A stretch of 42,545 nt of DNA from an uncultured Methanobrevibacter sp. (GTDB taxonomy: Archaea > Methanobacteriota > Methanobacteria > Methanobacteriales > Methanobacteriaceae), in contig NZ_CALGFC010000060.1 of NCBI RefSeq assembly GCF_937881195.1, forward strand, positions 1 through 42,545, read 5' to 3'. Positions 16,280 through 25,606 of this stretch are shown here, one piece after another. The position numbers and the translations under genes were made by a program. Every line of letters begins with the position of its first letter. The stretch's first letter is position 1. The notes below the pieces were generated by a model. It worked only from the letters and a program-made list of their open reading frames with translations. It was not told the DNA's origin and made no database searches.

Positions 16280-17188
16280 ATGATTATGGTACAAGGAGAA
16301 GTTAGTGGAAAGGTATATACTGAACCTTTTTCAAAAGGTGTTCTTTCAAGATCACTCACACGGGCTGAAATGGGTCCTAATAAAGCTTATGCATTTGCTT
16401 CTTGTATTGAAGCTAAATTAAAAGAGAAAAATTTAACCTTAATCACTATTGATGAATTAGTTGAACTTATTGTAGAAGACTTAAGAGAAGAGGATCCGGA
16501 TATAGCTGAAAAGTACATTGCATGGAGACAGATAAAACAAGGAACCGAACCTTTAATCATACTTATTGGTGGGGCTTCTGGTGTGGGAACTTCTTCAATA
16601 GCTTTTGAAATAGCTAACCGCTTAGGTATTAGAAACATGATAAGTACAGATATGATTCGTGAAGTTATGCGTAAAATTGTATCAAAAGAATTAATTCCGG
16701 TTATACATGAATCTAGTTTCACAGCATATAAGGGCATGAGGGTTCCACCTCCTCCAGAATTTGATGATGTATTAGCTGGGTTTAGAGATCATGTTGATAC
16801 AGTTAGTGTTGGAATTGACGCAGTAATTGAAAGATCTTTAAAAGAAGGTATAAGTATTGTCATTGAAGGGGTTCATGTTGTCCCGGGGTTCATTAAACAA
16901 GAATTAATGGAAAAAAACAATGTTGTAATGTTTGTTTTGACATTACATGATAAAGAAATACATAAAGGTAGATTTTACTCAAGATGTAGGCAAATGTGGG
17001 CTAGAAGGCCACTTCAAAGATATTTGGATAATTTTTATGCAATTAGAAAAACTCACAAATATTTTGAATCTCAGGCAAGTAAGTTTGATGTTCCTGCTAT
17101 TGAAAATATTGATGTTGTAACTACTATCGATTCTATAATTAAACATATAACTGAGACTTATGGAGGTATGAATGATGTTAAAAAATAA
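16280..17188 (+). CDS. 2-phosphoglycerate kinase
   Basis: A 302-residue cytoplasmic kinase that phosphorylates 2-phosphoglycerate to 2,3-diphosphoglycerate, the precursor of cyclic 2,3-DPG, a thermoprotectant and phosphate store of methanogens. Residues about 8-85 are an ATP-cone-like regulatory domain; the P-loop GGASGVGTSS is at 97-106, followed by the NMISTDMIREVMR and IVIEGVHVVPG segments. Length matches the family. GGTG with a 5-nt spacer fixes ATG 16280. It overlaps the CBS gene by 14 nt, implying translational coupling. Confidence 0.85.
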   Translation: MIMVQGEVSGKVYTEPFSKGVLSRSLTRAEMGPNKAYAFASCIEAKLKEKNLTLITIDELVELIVEDLREEDPDIAEKYIAWRQIKQGTEPLIILIGGASGVGTSSIAFEIANRLGIRNMISTDMIREVMRKIVSKELIPVIHESSFTAYKGMRVPPPPEFDDVLAGFRDHVDTVSVGIDAVIERSLKEGISIVIEGVHVVPGFIKQELMEKNNVVMFVLTLHDKEIHKGRFYSRCRQMWARRPLQRYLDNFYAIRKTHKYFESQASKFDVPAIENIDVVTTIDSIIKHITETYGGMNDVKK

Positions 17189-17570
17189 AAAAGTTAGTGA
17201 TGTGATGACTAAAAATGTCTTCACTACAAGCCCTGATGAGGAGGTAGTATTTGCCTTTGAAAAATTAATGAAAAATAAAATAAGTGCTCTTCCAGTTTTA
17301 GATGATAATGGAAAAATGATTGGAATAGTGACTGCTTCTGATTTAGGCTATAATCTGATTTTAGATAATTATAAATTAGGAACAAAAGTTGCTAATGTTA
17401 TGGTTGAAGATGTGACTTCAGTCGCTCCTGAAGAATCATTATATGATGCTATTTGCACAATGGAAGAAAATGCTCCTGGTGGGAGTATTGTGAATCAACT
17501 TCCTGTATTGGAAGGCGATACTCTTGTTGGAATAATATCTGATGGAGATATTATAAAAGCTCTTAAATAA
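17175..17570 (+). CDS. CBS-domain pair protein
   Basis: A 131-residue cytoplasmic protein made of two CBS domains (about residues 5-65 and 70-131), with repeated VSDVMTKNVFTTSPDEEV / VANVMVEDVTSVAPEESL patterns. CBS pairs bind adenine nucleotides. Being overlapped with the kinase gene, it may sense adenylates and adjust that enzyme, but this is inference from context. Of two adjacent ATGs (17172 and 17175) the second has the better distance from GGAGGT (17162-17167). Confidence 0.85.
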   Translation: MLKNKKVSDVMTKNVFTTSPDEEVVFAFEKLMKNKISALPVLDDNGKMIGIVTASDLGYNLILDNYKLGTKVANVMVEDVTSVAPEESLYDAICTMEENAPGGSIVNQLPVLEGDTLVGIISDGDIIKALK

Positions 17571-17869
17571 ATATTTTAATTATAATCAGTTAACTTAACT
17601 TTTTTTAATTATAATTTCTTATTTAACATTTTTAATTATAATTATTTTATATTAATTTTCAATCATTTTTTAATCGCTTTTTAATTATTTTTTATCTTTT
17701 TTAATTATTTTTTATCTTTTTTGTTTAAATATTATTTTCTAATTTACTATCTTGTGCTTTTTATTTTCATATCTGCTCTGTTTTAGTTTTCTATAAAAAA
17801 ATTTTATATATATATATATATTTTTCTTTATATGCTTATTTTGAAAGTTTATATATAAATTTAAAAACA
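17571..17869. other. AT-rich spacer
   Basis: Pyrimidine-rich run after the CBS stop (repeats of TTTTTAATTATTTTTTATC) that may serve as a T-tract terminator. No ORF is seen. Confidence 0.5.
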
Positions 17870-17877
17870 TTTATATA
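17870..17877 (+). promoter_or_regulatory. TATA box of the SRP RNA gene
   Basis: TTTATATA, centred about 24 bp before the predicted 5' end of the SRP RNA at 17897. Confidence 0.7.
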
Positions 17878-17896
17878 ACATTAAATACAATATTTT

Positions 17897-18208
17897 TATT
17901 GGCTAGACTGGAGGGTTAGGGGTCCTCTGTAAGCACACACCCCCTTAGGTGCAGTTGAAGTTCAGAAGGCGGCTTTTGGATTTACTAACAGCCTTCAAAA
18001 TTGATATAGAAACCTCGTCCTACAGGATTAATGGTCATAAGGTCTTAACTGGAGGGTTAAGATTAATTATGTTTATTATGGAAACGTGTCAGGCCTGGAA
18101 AGGAGCAGCTCTACTATAAACACTTGGTGCTTGTAGAATAGCGGGGTGGAGTTGATTTTGGAGAGTACTGTTATTATTGAAAATTGTCCACTTCTGGACG
18201 TGCCAATA
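17897..18208 (+). ncRNA. ffs: 7S signal recognition particle RNA
   Basis: About 312 nt, the usual archaeal size. Helix 1 is formed by TATTGGC (17897-17903) and GCCAATA (18202-18208). The 5' domain reads GGCTAGACTGGAGGGTT, as in methanobacterial 7S RNA, with the GTAA turn of the Alu domain at about 17930. Helix 5 is supported by GTTCAGAAG (17960-17968) pairing with CTTCTGGAC (18191-18199). The SRP54-binding helix 8 has the hallmark GTGTCAGGCC then GGAAAGGAGCAGC (18086-18109), closed by GCGGGGTGGAG. The RNA targets membrane and secreted proteins to SecYEG with SRP19 and SRP54. Confidence 0.96.
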
Positions 18209-18581
18209 TGATTATTAATATAATTTAAAATGAAAATTAATAGCTTAATATTTTGATATAATTGATTTAACTTTATTGGAATATTATAGTTATACTTATA
18301 TGTTAAAAAATACTAATGTTCAGAATGTATATTAATATTCTATAATCTTTTGGATATATAATCCTCTTGATATATATTAATATTTTATATGAGTATTCAG
18401 ATGTTTATTTATTGATTCTTGAATAACTATAAACTTTTTATATTTGATATTGTTAAAAATAGAAAAGATTTATAAGTAGAATCATACAAATACAAGATAG
18501 CTATTTTAAATAATATAAATTATTAATATAAAACTATAAAATTATTTTAAAAACTACTTAATTAATTTTTAAAAATCACAT
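18209..18581. other. Spacer between SRP RNA and tRNA
   Basis: AT-rich. A TATA-like TTTATAAG near 18470-18477 could start a transcript about 80 nt before the tRNA. Nothing else is seen. Confidence 0.45.
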
Positions 18582-18666
18582 GTCGGGGTGGCCCAGCCTG
18601 GTACGGCGTTGGACTGCTAATCCAATGATCCCTTGGATCACGCGGGTTCAAATCCCGTCCCCGGCG
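18582..18666 (+). tRNA. tRNA-Ser (GCU)
   Basis: A class II tRNA of 85 nt. Acceptor GTCGGGG pairs with CCCCGGC with one G-U pair, discriminator G; D stem GCC/GGC; anticodon stem TTGGA/TCCAA with loop CTGCTAA, anticodon GCT at 18616-18618; long variable arm with stem GATCC/GGATC; T loop TTCAAAT. CCA is not encoded and a T run follows. It reads AGC and AGU serine codons. Confidence 0.97.
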
Positions 18667-18965
18667 TTTTTCTTATTTTTCATGCCTATTAAAAAGTTAT
18701 ATTTATTAAATTATTTTAATCTAATACTTTTATTATTTTAATTTATTATTTTTATTTTTATTATTTTAATCTAATACTTTTATTATTTTAATTTATTATT
18801 TTTATTATTTTAATATATTTTTTTATTATAATTTTTATTTTTAATAATATATTTATTATTAAAAATTTATTCTCATATTAATTTAAGTTTGTTTTATAAA
18901 TTGGTATAATTTGATCTTTAATCATGTTTAGTGTTTTATATTAAATAATATACAATTTTTGATAA
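18667..18965. other. T-rich spacer
   Basis: Repeats of TTTATTATTTTAATTTATTATT follow the tRNA. No ORF is seen. The T-rich start probably terminates the tRNA transcript. Confidence 0.5.
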
Positions 18966-19877
18966 TCACATTTTATCAATAGGTTCTTTATGATCGTATT
19001 CTTCTCCATATGGGCATCCATGAGCTATTACTAATTGAACTATATCTATTTTTTCAGTTAAACTATCTTGAACATTATGTATTATTTCATGGGATTTTCT
19101 TAATGATATATCTGGATCAACTTCAACATGCAATGTTAGAGTAGCATATGAACCAAAATAATTTACCCTAATATTATGAACACCATAAACTCCATCAATA
19201 GAGTTAGAGATTTCTTTTATTTCATCAATAAGCTCTTTAGAGGGTAATTTCCCCATTATATTATTTATATTGTCCTTACCAACTTCAAATGCTGCTTTCA
19301 ATATAAATATTCCTATCAATAGGCCAACTAATGGATCTAAAAAAGTAAATCCAAATTGAGATAAAATAACACTAATTAAAATTGCTATACATGAAAATAT
19401 GTCCATTTGTTGATGTTTTCCATCAGCTACTATTGCAGGACTATTTATTTTTTTTCCAATATTGATGATATATCTACTCATTAATATATTGATTATTATC
19501 CCAATTATTGCCATTACTCCCGCCAAATATGTTGGAGCTATAAATTGTCCTCCAAAAAATATTCTTTCAATTGCTAAACTTATTATTTCATATGCTATTA
19601 ATGTTAAGAATATTACAATTATAAGGCCTGCTATTGCCTCTGCTCTCCCATGTCCTAAAGGATGTTCAGTATCTGATGGTTTTTGTCCTATTTTAAAACC
19701 AACATAAGCTATAACAGAGGTAGCTATGTCTGATAATGTATGAGCTCCTTCAGCTACAAGAGCAAAACTCCCTGAAATCAAACCTACGGATATATTAAAA
19801 AAAGTTAAAAATATGTTTCCTGCTATCCCTATTGTAGCTGCTTTATTTCCTTCTTTTTTTCGTTTGGAATAATCTAT
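18966..19877 (-). CDS. CDF-family cation efflux transporter, AUA start
   Basis: A 303-residue cation diffusion facilitator that exports divalent metals (Zn, Mn, Fe or Co) by proton exchange. Six membrane helices are visible; the metal-site HxxxD pairs are EGAHTLSD in helix 2 and GKHQQMD in helix 5; the C-terminal ~85 residues form the cytoplasmic alpha/beta dimerisation domain. Homology needs the whole helix 1 (KAATIGIAGNIFLTFFNISV), yet no ATG, GTG or TTG lies upstream of TTG 19781, which is inside that region. The frame is closed by TAA at 19880-19878. The only start matching the local ribosome-site rule is ATA at 19877, five nt after AGGATGTG. Either an AUA start or a recently mutated start codon. 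Confidence 0.85.
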   Translation of the reverse strand: MDYSKRKKEGNKAATIGIAGNIFLTFFNISVGLISGSFALVAEGAHTLSDIATSVIAYVGFKIGQKPSDTEHPLGHGRAEAIAGLIIVIFLTLIAYEIISLAIERIFFGGQFIAPTYLAGVMAIIGIIINILMSRYIINIGKKINSPAIVADGKHQQMDIFSCIAILISVILSQFGFTFLDPLVGLLIGIFILKAAFEVGKDNINNIMGKLPSKELIDEIKEISNSIDGVYGVHNIRVNYFGSYATLTLHVEVDPDISLRKSHEIIHNVQDSLTEKIDIVQLVIAHGCPYGEEYDHKEPIDKM

Positions 19878-20029
19878 TTAAACACATCCTAATATAATTA
19901 AAATTATTGAGTATAATTTCATATTTATCTTAATTTTCTCTTTCTTTTGATTTATTTTCTCTTTATATTTATCTTATTTTTATCTTTCTTTTGATTTATT
20001 TTCTCTTTATATTTATCTTATTTTTATCT
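19878..20029. repeat. Pyrimidine-rich spacer with a 50-bp duplication
   Basis: TTTATCTTATTTTTATCTTTC and TTTTGATTTATTTTCTCTTTA blocks appear twice between the aminotransferase and CDF genes. Confidence 0.6.
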
Positions 20030-21145
20030 TTAATTTTTTATTTTTTCTAATCTATGCATCGCTTCTTCTATATTTTCATAAGAATTTGCATATGACATTC
20101 TAACATTACAATTACATGTGTTTCCAAATCCACTTCCTGGAACTGTAATTACTCCAACATCTAATGCTTTTTTAACATATTCTGATGCATCTTCTACTTG
20201 GGGAAATGCATAAAATGCTCCTTCTAATGGGGTACATTTAAGGTTTAAATCATTTAAACGTTCTGAAATTAAATCTCTTCGTCTTTTAAATTCTTTCACC
20301 ATGTTATTTACATATCCTTGTGGTCCCCTCAATGCTTCATATCCTGCTACCTGTGAAATTGAAGGGGCGCAAGCTGTGTTGTATTGATGTATTTTAAGTA
20401 ATTCTTCTATTATTTCTTCTTGACCTGCTAAATATGCTATTCTAAGGCCAGTCATTGCATAAGTTTTAGAAAAACCATTTATGACAATTGCATTATCAGT
20501 AAATTGTTTTGGGGAATAATGTTTTTTACCATATATAATTTTTTCATAAATTTCATCACTAATTATTATAAAATCATTGTCTGTAGCTAAATCAGCAATA
20601 GCTTTTATATCTTGTTTTTCCATAACTGCTCCAGTAGGGTTTGAAGGAGAATTCATAATGAATGCTTTAGTTTTTTTTGTGATTTTTTCTTCAACATCTT
20701 CAAACTTAATCTTATAATCATTATTAACTTTTGCTTCAACAGGTATTGCTGTAGCATCAGAAATATCTACACAAGCTTTATATGATAAAAAACCTGGGTC
20801 AGGGATCAATATTTCATCACCCTTTTCAAATAGTCCCTGTGCACAAATGTATAGTGCTTCACTTGCCCCAACAGTTACTAATATTGAATTTGGATCTATA
20901 CTTAACTTATTATCATTTTTAAGCTTTTTTGATATTTCTTCTCTTAATTCTAAGAATCCTTTATTATGGGTATAATGAGTAAAACCTTCATCAAGGGCAT
21001 TATTAATTGCTATTTTAACATTTTCGGGTATATCAAAATCTGGTTCGCCTATTCCTAAACTAATAGCATTTTCATCACAAACCTCAAACATCTTTCTTAT
21101 TTGTGACAATTCGATTGATTTTATTCTTTCTGCAGGTTTGACCAT
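20030..21145 (-). CDS. Class I/II PLP aminotransferase
   Basis: A 371-residue cytoplasmic fold-type I aminotransferase, closest in style to aspartate/aromatic aminotransferases of subgroup I-gamma. Visible: LGIGEPDFDIPENV near the N-terminus, NSPSNPTGAV, the substrate/PLP phosphate region ISDEIYEKI, the Schiff-base lysine in GFSKTYAMTGLRIAYLAG, and the arginine in CNVRMSYANS. Substrate is not decided by sequence; amino-acid biosynthesis is likely. ATG preceded by GAGG. Followed by the CDF gene after about 150 nt. Confidence 0.88.
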   Translation of the reverse strand: MVKPAERIKSIELSQIRKMFEVCDENAISLGIGEPDFDIPENVKIAINNALDEGFTHYTHNKGFLELREEISKKLKNDNKLSIDPNSILVTVGASEALYICAQGLFEKGDEILIPDPGFLSYKACVDISDATAIPVEAKVNNDYKIKFEDVEEKITKKTKAFIMNSPSNPTGAVMEKQDIKAIADLATDNDFIIISDEIYEKIIYGKKHYSPKQFTDNAIVINGFSKTYAMTGLRIAYLAGQEEIIEELLKIHQYNTACAPSISQVAGYEALRGPQGYVNNMVKEFKRRRDLISERLNDLNLKCTPLEGAFYAFPQVEDASEYVKKALDVGVITVPGSGFGNTCNCNVRMSYANSYENIEEAMHRLEKIKN

Positions 21146-21514
21146 AATTATCCTCTTTTTAATAACATTTATAATATTTAATATCTAATTATTTCTAATA
21201 ATTATATTTAATATCCATTATCTAATTATTTTTAGTAATTATAATTCCAATTTACTATAATTTACTATAATTTAATATAATTTAATATAATTTATTTTAA
21301 TTTATTATAATTTTTAATTTTTATTAATAATATTAGTTAATATTTACTATTATTAGATATGCCTAACTTTCTAGGGGCTTAATGAAATTTAGGGGTACTT
21401 AAAATTTTTATATAATAATTATCTTTAGTTTATTGTATTTTAAGAGTTATTTATTAAAAATTATTTTGTTTAAATAATTTATTGATTATTTTAATATTTA
21501 ATTTATAATTAAAA
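21146..21514. other. AT-rich spacer
   Basis: Short TTTACTATAATTTAATATAA repeats near 21250-21300. Nothing coding is seen; a minus-strand promoter for the aminotransferase is expected near 21180-21220 but is not distinct. Confidence 0.45.
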
Positions 21515-23173
21515 CTAATCACAGGAGCCACAATTGTAGCAAGATCCTATTTGACACCATTCAGTATCTTGGCATTTTAACATTTTATCTCGCTCTTTTT
21601 TTAGGAAATTTTTATCTAATCCAATTTCTATGTTTTCCCAAGGTAGATTAGATTCTAAACTTTTTTTTGTTATATTTTTACCACTAAGTTCATTATCCTC
21701 ATCTGTAGAAGAATAATATCCTTCACTATATTTGACCCATTCTTTAATAGGAATCTTAAAATCAAGAGATTTTTCTAAAATATTTCCTATTTCTCTTCCT
21801 TTACAAGATAAGACATATTGAATTAATCCCATCTTTGGACTATCAAATTTAACATCTATCCCTTTCAGTTCTTTTTTAAGATATTTTACTTTAAATTTAA
21901 TATCTTTCAAATTATATCCTTCCCATTGCATAGGAGTATGTGGTTTTGGGATTAGGGGATTAATACTAAATTTTATTTTATTTTTATTCTTTAAAGAGTC
22001 TATTTCTTTGATATATTTTGCTAAAACATCAATATCTTCTTTTTTTTCATTAATTAATCCTATCAAAAAATATAATTTTAAATTAAGTCCTATTTTGGTA
22101 GCTTCCTTAACAATCTCTATTATCTTATCATCTTTTATGTTCTTATTAATTGACTTTCTAAGGATATAAATAGATTCTGGAGCTATTGTAATTGTTTTAG
22201 CTCCACTATCTTTCAATGATTTAAGAGTTTGATGTGTGATTGATTCAACTCGCATTGAAGGTGTTGAAACTTGAAAATCTTTATCTAACAATCCTTTTAT
22301 TAGCTCATCTATCTTTGAATAATCAGAAACTGCTGCTCCAATTATTGAAACTTTTTTTAATCCAGTTTTTCTTCTTGCTTCATCTGCAATATTAAATAAT
22401 TTCTCTAGGGATGTTTCTCGAAGAGGCCTATATAAATATCCTGACATACAAAACCTACATCCTCTAGTACATCCTCTAGATACATTTAATAGTATTGAAT
22501 TTCCAAAAACAGGTAAATAATCTTTATCTTTCTCTTTTTCAGTTTTAACTATGATTGGATTAGTCACATGATAAGCTTTATCCATATTTTCAACAATAAT
22601 TCTTTCTACTTTGTTATTTATTGAAGGAATATAAATCCCTTTTAATGATAAAAATTCTTCTACTTGGTTTAGGGGGTTATTTAATTGTTTATATATATCT
22701 AAAAAATCATATAATACTGGTTCAATTTCTCCAATAATAAAAACATCAATAAAATCCGAAATCGGTAGTGGATTAGCAGTCACACATGGGCCTCCTGCTA
22801 TAATTAAGGGATAATTAGATTTTTTACCATATTTTGAATTTTTGATTTCAATTTTTTCTTGAATTCTATCTTCTCTTCTTATGGGTATTTCTGCTTTTCT
22901 AAGCATCTCTAGCATATTGAAATAATCTTGTTCATATTGAAGTGAAAAGCTAATTATGTCAAAATCTTTTAGAGGACTATTAGATTCAATACTTCTTGTT
23001 TCTGGATAAACTACTCTCTCACACCAAGTATCTTCTCTTTCATTTACCATTCCATAAATTATTTGATAACCTAAAGAGGACATAGCTGTTTTATATAAAT
23101 TAGGATAAACGGATGCAAATCTAATATCTACCTTCATCGGCTTTTTTATAATGGTATTCTCTTCATATATCAT
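21515..23173 (-). CDS. B12-binding-type radical SAM protein
   Basis: A 552-residue cytoplasmic radical SAM enzyme. The N-terminal part (VDIRFASVYPNLYKTAMSSL to about residue 190) is a Rossmann-like, B12-binding-type domain without an obvious DxHxxG cobalamin motif. The radical SAM core has the cluster motif in SRGCTRGCRFCMSGYLYRPL (three cysteines, CxxxCxxC, about residues 235-242). The C-terminus ends in a cysteine cluster (CQDTEWCQIGSCYNCGSCD), which could hold a further Fe-S cluster. Resembles the TIGR03960-like radical SAM group; substrate unknown. ATG preceded by AGG. It opens a run of three minus-strand genes. Confidence 0.8.
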   Translation of the reverse strand: MIYEENTIIKKPMKVDIRFASVYPNLYKTAMSSLGYQIIYGMVNEREDTWCERVVYPETRSIESNSPLKDFDIISFSLQYEQDYFNMLEMLRKAEIPIRREDRIQEKIEIKNSKYGKKSNYPLIIAGGPCVTANPLPISDFIDVFIIGEIEPVLYDFLDIYKQLNNPLNQVEEFLSLKGIYIPSINNKVERIIVENMDKAYHVTNPIIVKTEKEKDKDYLPVFGNSILLNVSRGCTRGCRFCMSGYLYRPLRETSLEKLFNIADEARRKTGLKKVSIIGAAVSDYSKIDELIKGLLDKDFQVSTPSMRVESITHQTLKSLKDSGAKTITIAPESIYILRKSINKNIKDDKIIEIVKEATKIGLNLKLYFLIGLINEKKEDIDVLAKYIKEIDSLKNKNKIKFSINPLIPKPHTPMQWEGYNLKDIKFKVKYLKKELKGIDVKFDSPKMGLIQYVLSCKGREIGNILEKSLDFKIPIKEWVKYSEGYYSSTDEDNELSGKNITKKSLESNLPWENIEIGLDKNFLKKERDKMLKCQDTEWCQIGSCYNCGSCD

Positions 23174-23945
23174 TTATTTACCTAATAATAATGATTTTAA
23201 TAATCATATAATTTTAATAATAGTCATATCTTAATAATAGTCATATCTTAATGATAGTTATATCTCAATGATAGTTATATTTTAATAATAGTTATATAAT
23301 ATTTATTATAATCATAATAATCATAATAATCATGTAACTGTAATTATAATTATAATAATAATTATATTCTAAACTACTTTAATTATTTTATATTTTCAAT
23401 TGTTTTATAAATTTATTATATTCTAATTTTATTTATTTCCTAATTATTTTTATTTCCTAATTTTTTAGTAATCACGATAATTTTTATATTTATATATTTA
23501 TGATTTTTAGAAGATTTTTGGTTTTTTATATTTATATTTTTTTAAAGATATTAATTTATTAATATTTTAGTTTTAATTTAAAAATAATATTAAAAATACT
23601 TGTAAAATAATCCCTAAATGGGATAATTATTTTCTTTTCTTATATTGGATGAATTTTTAAATAATATATTAACTTTCTATTAAATAAGTAACTATAAGGT
23701 ACAATTTCTTTATTTTTAATTAAAATACTTCATCCAAGGTGCTTAAATTTTAATTAGGGGTATGTTTATTCATATTTAGTTTAGCTAAATTAATTATCAC
23801 TTAAAAACTTCCCATGACTTAATATTTTCTCTGGACATTTTTGAATTAGTCATAACAAATCATATTCATATTCATTTGATTCTCTCAATTTATAGTAATT
23901 ATTAATAAATTAGCTCAATTTATTCTTTATTTTTATATTAGAAAC
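23174..23945. repeat. Long spacer with ATAGTTATAT-type repeats
   Basis: Between divergent genes. 23205-23300 has five or so 17-18-bp units of TAATAATAGTCATATCT. A short hairpin ATCCC-TAAAT-GGGAT lies at about 23611-23625. No convincing ORF is seen. Confidence 0.55.
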
Positions 23946-23954
23946 TTTTATAAG
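23946..23954 (+). promoter_or_regulatory. TATA box of the pseudomurein peptidase gene
   Basis: TTTTATAAG, predicting a start near 23975 and a leader of about 80 nt that includes a 7-codon mini-ORF. Confidence 0.45.
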
Positions 23955-24016
23955 TGATTGGTGTAATACAATAATTATCCATTATACAAATTGTTTATTT
24001 AAAGAGTGAGGTTTAA

Positions 24017-24040
24017 ATGATGATGAGTATAGTGAGATAA
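24017..24040 (+). other. Upstream mini-ORF MMMSIVR
   Basis: ATG with a well-placed GAGG (5-nt TTTAA spacer), seven codons, TAA. It ends 14 nt before the AUU start of the peptidase gene. It may be a leader peptide whose translation influences initiation at the non-AUG start. Its frame differs from the peptidase frame. Confidence 0.35.
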
Positions 24041-24054
24041 TTCGAGGTGGAAAA

Positions 24055-25578
24055 ATTTCGTTAAAAAGTAAGACATTACTTATAGTAGTGTTATCGCTAT
24101 TTTTCTTTTCAATAGGGGTAACATTTGCAAGTGATGTAGGCGATAATGAAAATATTAATTTTGAAGAAAAAAATTATTTAAAAAATTTTGATAATATAAC
24201 AAATAGTGATTCAGGCACATCAGACCTTTTAGATTCAGATAATGGATTAGAATATATTAATAATTCTGAAAATTCTACTAATAATAATCTATTAAGTTCA
24301 AATACTAGTTCTGATAATTTAGACTCAAATATTATTTCTGATAATTCCGACTTGGATGTTAGTTCTGGTAATTTAGGCTTGAATGTTAGTTCTGACAATT
24401 TAGACTCAAATGGTAGTTTTTCTAGTGGAAATGTAATAAATACAAATTCATCTAGTAATATTAGTTCAAATAGTACTAATAATACTAATAATACTAATAA
24501 AGCTAATGAAACCATAAAATCTAGTTCAAATACAAAATTTGCTGCTGGTGGGGATGAAAGGCCAACTAAACTTTCTCAAAGTCAGATTTTAGCTGCTTCT
24601 GATTCAGTATATAAATATATCAAAAAATACAAAAAATTACCAAATTATGTTACTATTGCAGGATATAAATTTTCCATGCCAGAATTTTTATATTTAATGA
24701 GTGTAACAGTTTATTATAAGAATGCTAATAAAAATTCAGCTGTAACTCCTAAGTATGGGATTTCAAACCCATCAAAACCAACTGGAGTTTCTGTTAAAGG
24801 TAAATTAAGCAAAGCTCAATATTCTTCATATTCAAAAAGTATTATTAAGTTTATGAAAAAATACAATAAAGCACCAAATTATATATCAACTAAACTAGGA
24901 AAAATGCAATATCAAACAGCAATTTTTGGGCTTTCAATGTTACTTCAATGGAGTAATTCCCATGAATCAAAATTGCTAAAATCTCTATCAATATCTGTAG
25001 GTAAAAAAAATTCAATAAACAAGTATATTCCTAAGTATGTTAGATCTAGTTCATCTTCAACTACAGATTCAAGCAAAGAAAAAGTTCCTTCTAGTGTTTT
25101 AAATAGTAAATATAATGGAGAATCTTTAGCTAAATATTTAAATCCAAGTAAAAATTGCCAATCTACAAATTCAAAAATAAAAGCATTAGCTAAAAAACTC
25201 ACTAGTGGTCACACTTCTCAATTATCTAAAGCAAAAGCAATATTCAACTGGGTTAGAGACAAAGTTTCTTATAGTTTCTATTACAATACAAAAAAAGGTG
25301 CTACTGGTACTTACAATTCTAGAACTGGAAATTGTGTAGATAAAACACATTTACTAATTGCATTACTCAGATCTTCTGGTATAGCGGCAAGATATGCTAA
25401 TGGTCAAGCTAAATTTACTAGTGGTAATACTTATGGACATGTATGGGCTCAAGTACTTATAGGAGACACTTGGGTTGTTGCAGATACAACAAGCTCAAGG
25501 AATAGTTTTGGTGTTGTTAACAACTGGAAAGCAAGTACTGCTAAGGTTTATGGATACTATTCTTCAATAAGTTTCTAA
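24055..25578 (+). CDS. Pseudomurein endoisopeptidase-like cell-wall protein (C71-like), AUU start
   Basis: A 507-residue exported protein. Residues 1-27 form a signal peptide (ISLKSKTLLIVVLSLFFFSI, cut after TFA). A Ser/Asn-rich linker with SSDNLDSN-like units spans about 60-160. Two pseudomurein-binding repeats follow (about 176-226 and 251-301, with LPNYVTIAGYKFSMPEFLYL and APNYISTKLGKMQYQTAIF). The C-terminal ~130 residues are a transglutaminase-like cysteine peptidase with triad C427 (TGNCVDKTH), H462 (YGHVWAQ) and D477 (VVADTTSS), as in the methanobacterial phage enzymes PeiW and PeiP, which cut the Ala-Lys isopeptide bond. Likely a host autolysin for growth or division. GTG 24088 would delete the basic end of the signal; ATT 24055 is exactly 5 nt after GAGGTG. 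Confidence 0.85.
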   Translation: MSLKSKTLLIVVLSLFFFSIGVTFASDVGDNENINFEEKNYLKNFDNITNSDSGTSDLLDSDNGLEYINNSENSTNNNLLSSNTSSDNLDSNIISDNSDLDVSSGNLGLNVSSDNLDSNGSFSSGNVINTNSSSNISSNSTNNTNNTNKANETIKSSSNTKFAAGGDERPTKLSQSQILAASDSVYKYIKKYKKLPNYVTIAGYKFSMPEFLYLMSVTVYYKNANKNSAVTPKYGISNPSKPTGVSVKGKLSKAQYSSYSKSIIKFMKKYNKAPNYISTKLGKMQYQTAIFGLSMLLQWSNSHESKLLKSLSISVGKKNSINKYIPKYVRSSSSSTTDSSKEKVPSSVLNSKYNGESLAKYLNPSKNCQSTNSKIKALAKKLTSGHTSQLSKAKAIFNWVRDKVSYSFYYNTKKGATGTYNSRTGNCVDKTHLLIALLRSSGIAARYANGQAKFTSGNTYGHVWAQVLIGDTWVVADTTSSRNSFGVVNNWKASTAKVYGYYSSISF

Positions 25579-25606
25579 GCTAAACTATAAAATCAATATT
25601 TAGTTG

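Noticed and set aside
18186..18199. GTCCA-CTTC-TGGAC hairpin as an SRP RNA terminator
   Set aside because: CTTCTGGAC pairs better with GTTCAGAAG at 17960 as SRP helix 5, and helix 1 closes after it.
19462..19707. Plus-strand ORF inside the CDF gene
   Set aside because: Antisense shadow; the minus-strand frame carries the conserved transporter motifs.
23736..23790. GGTG-N5-ATT site suggesting another non-AUG gene
   Set aside because: The frame closes after ten codons.
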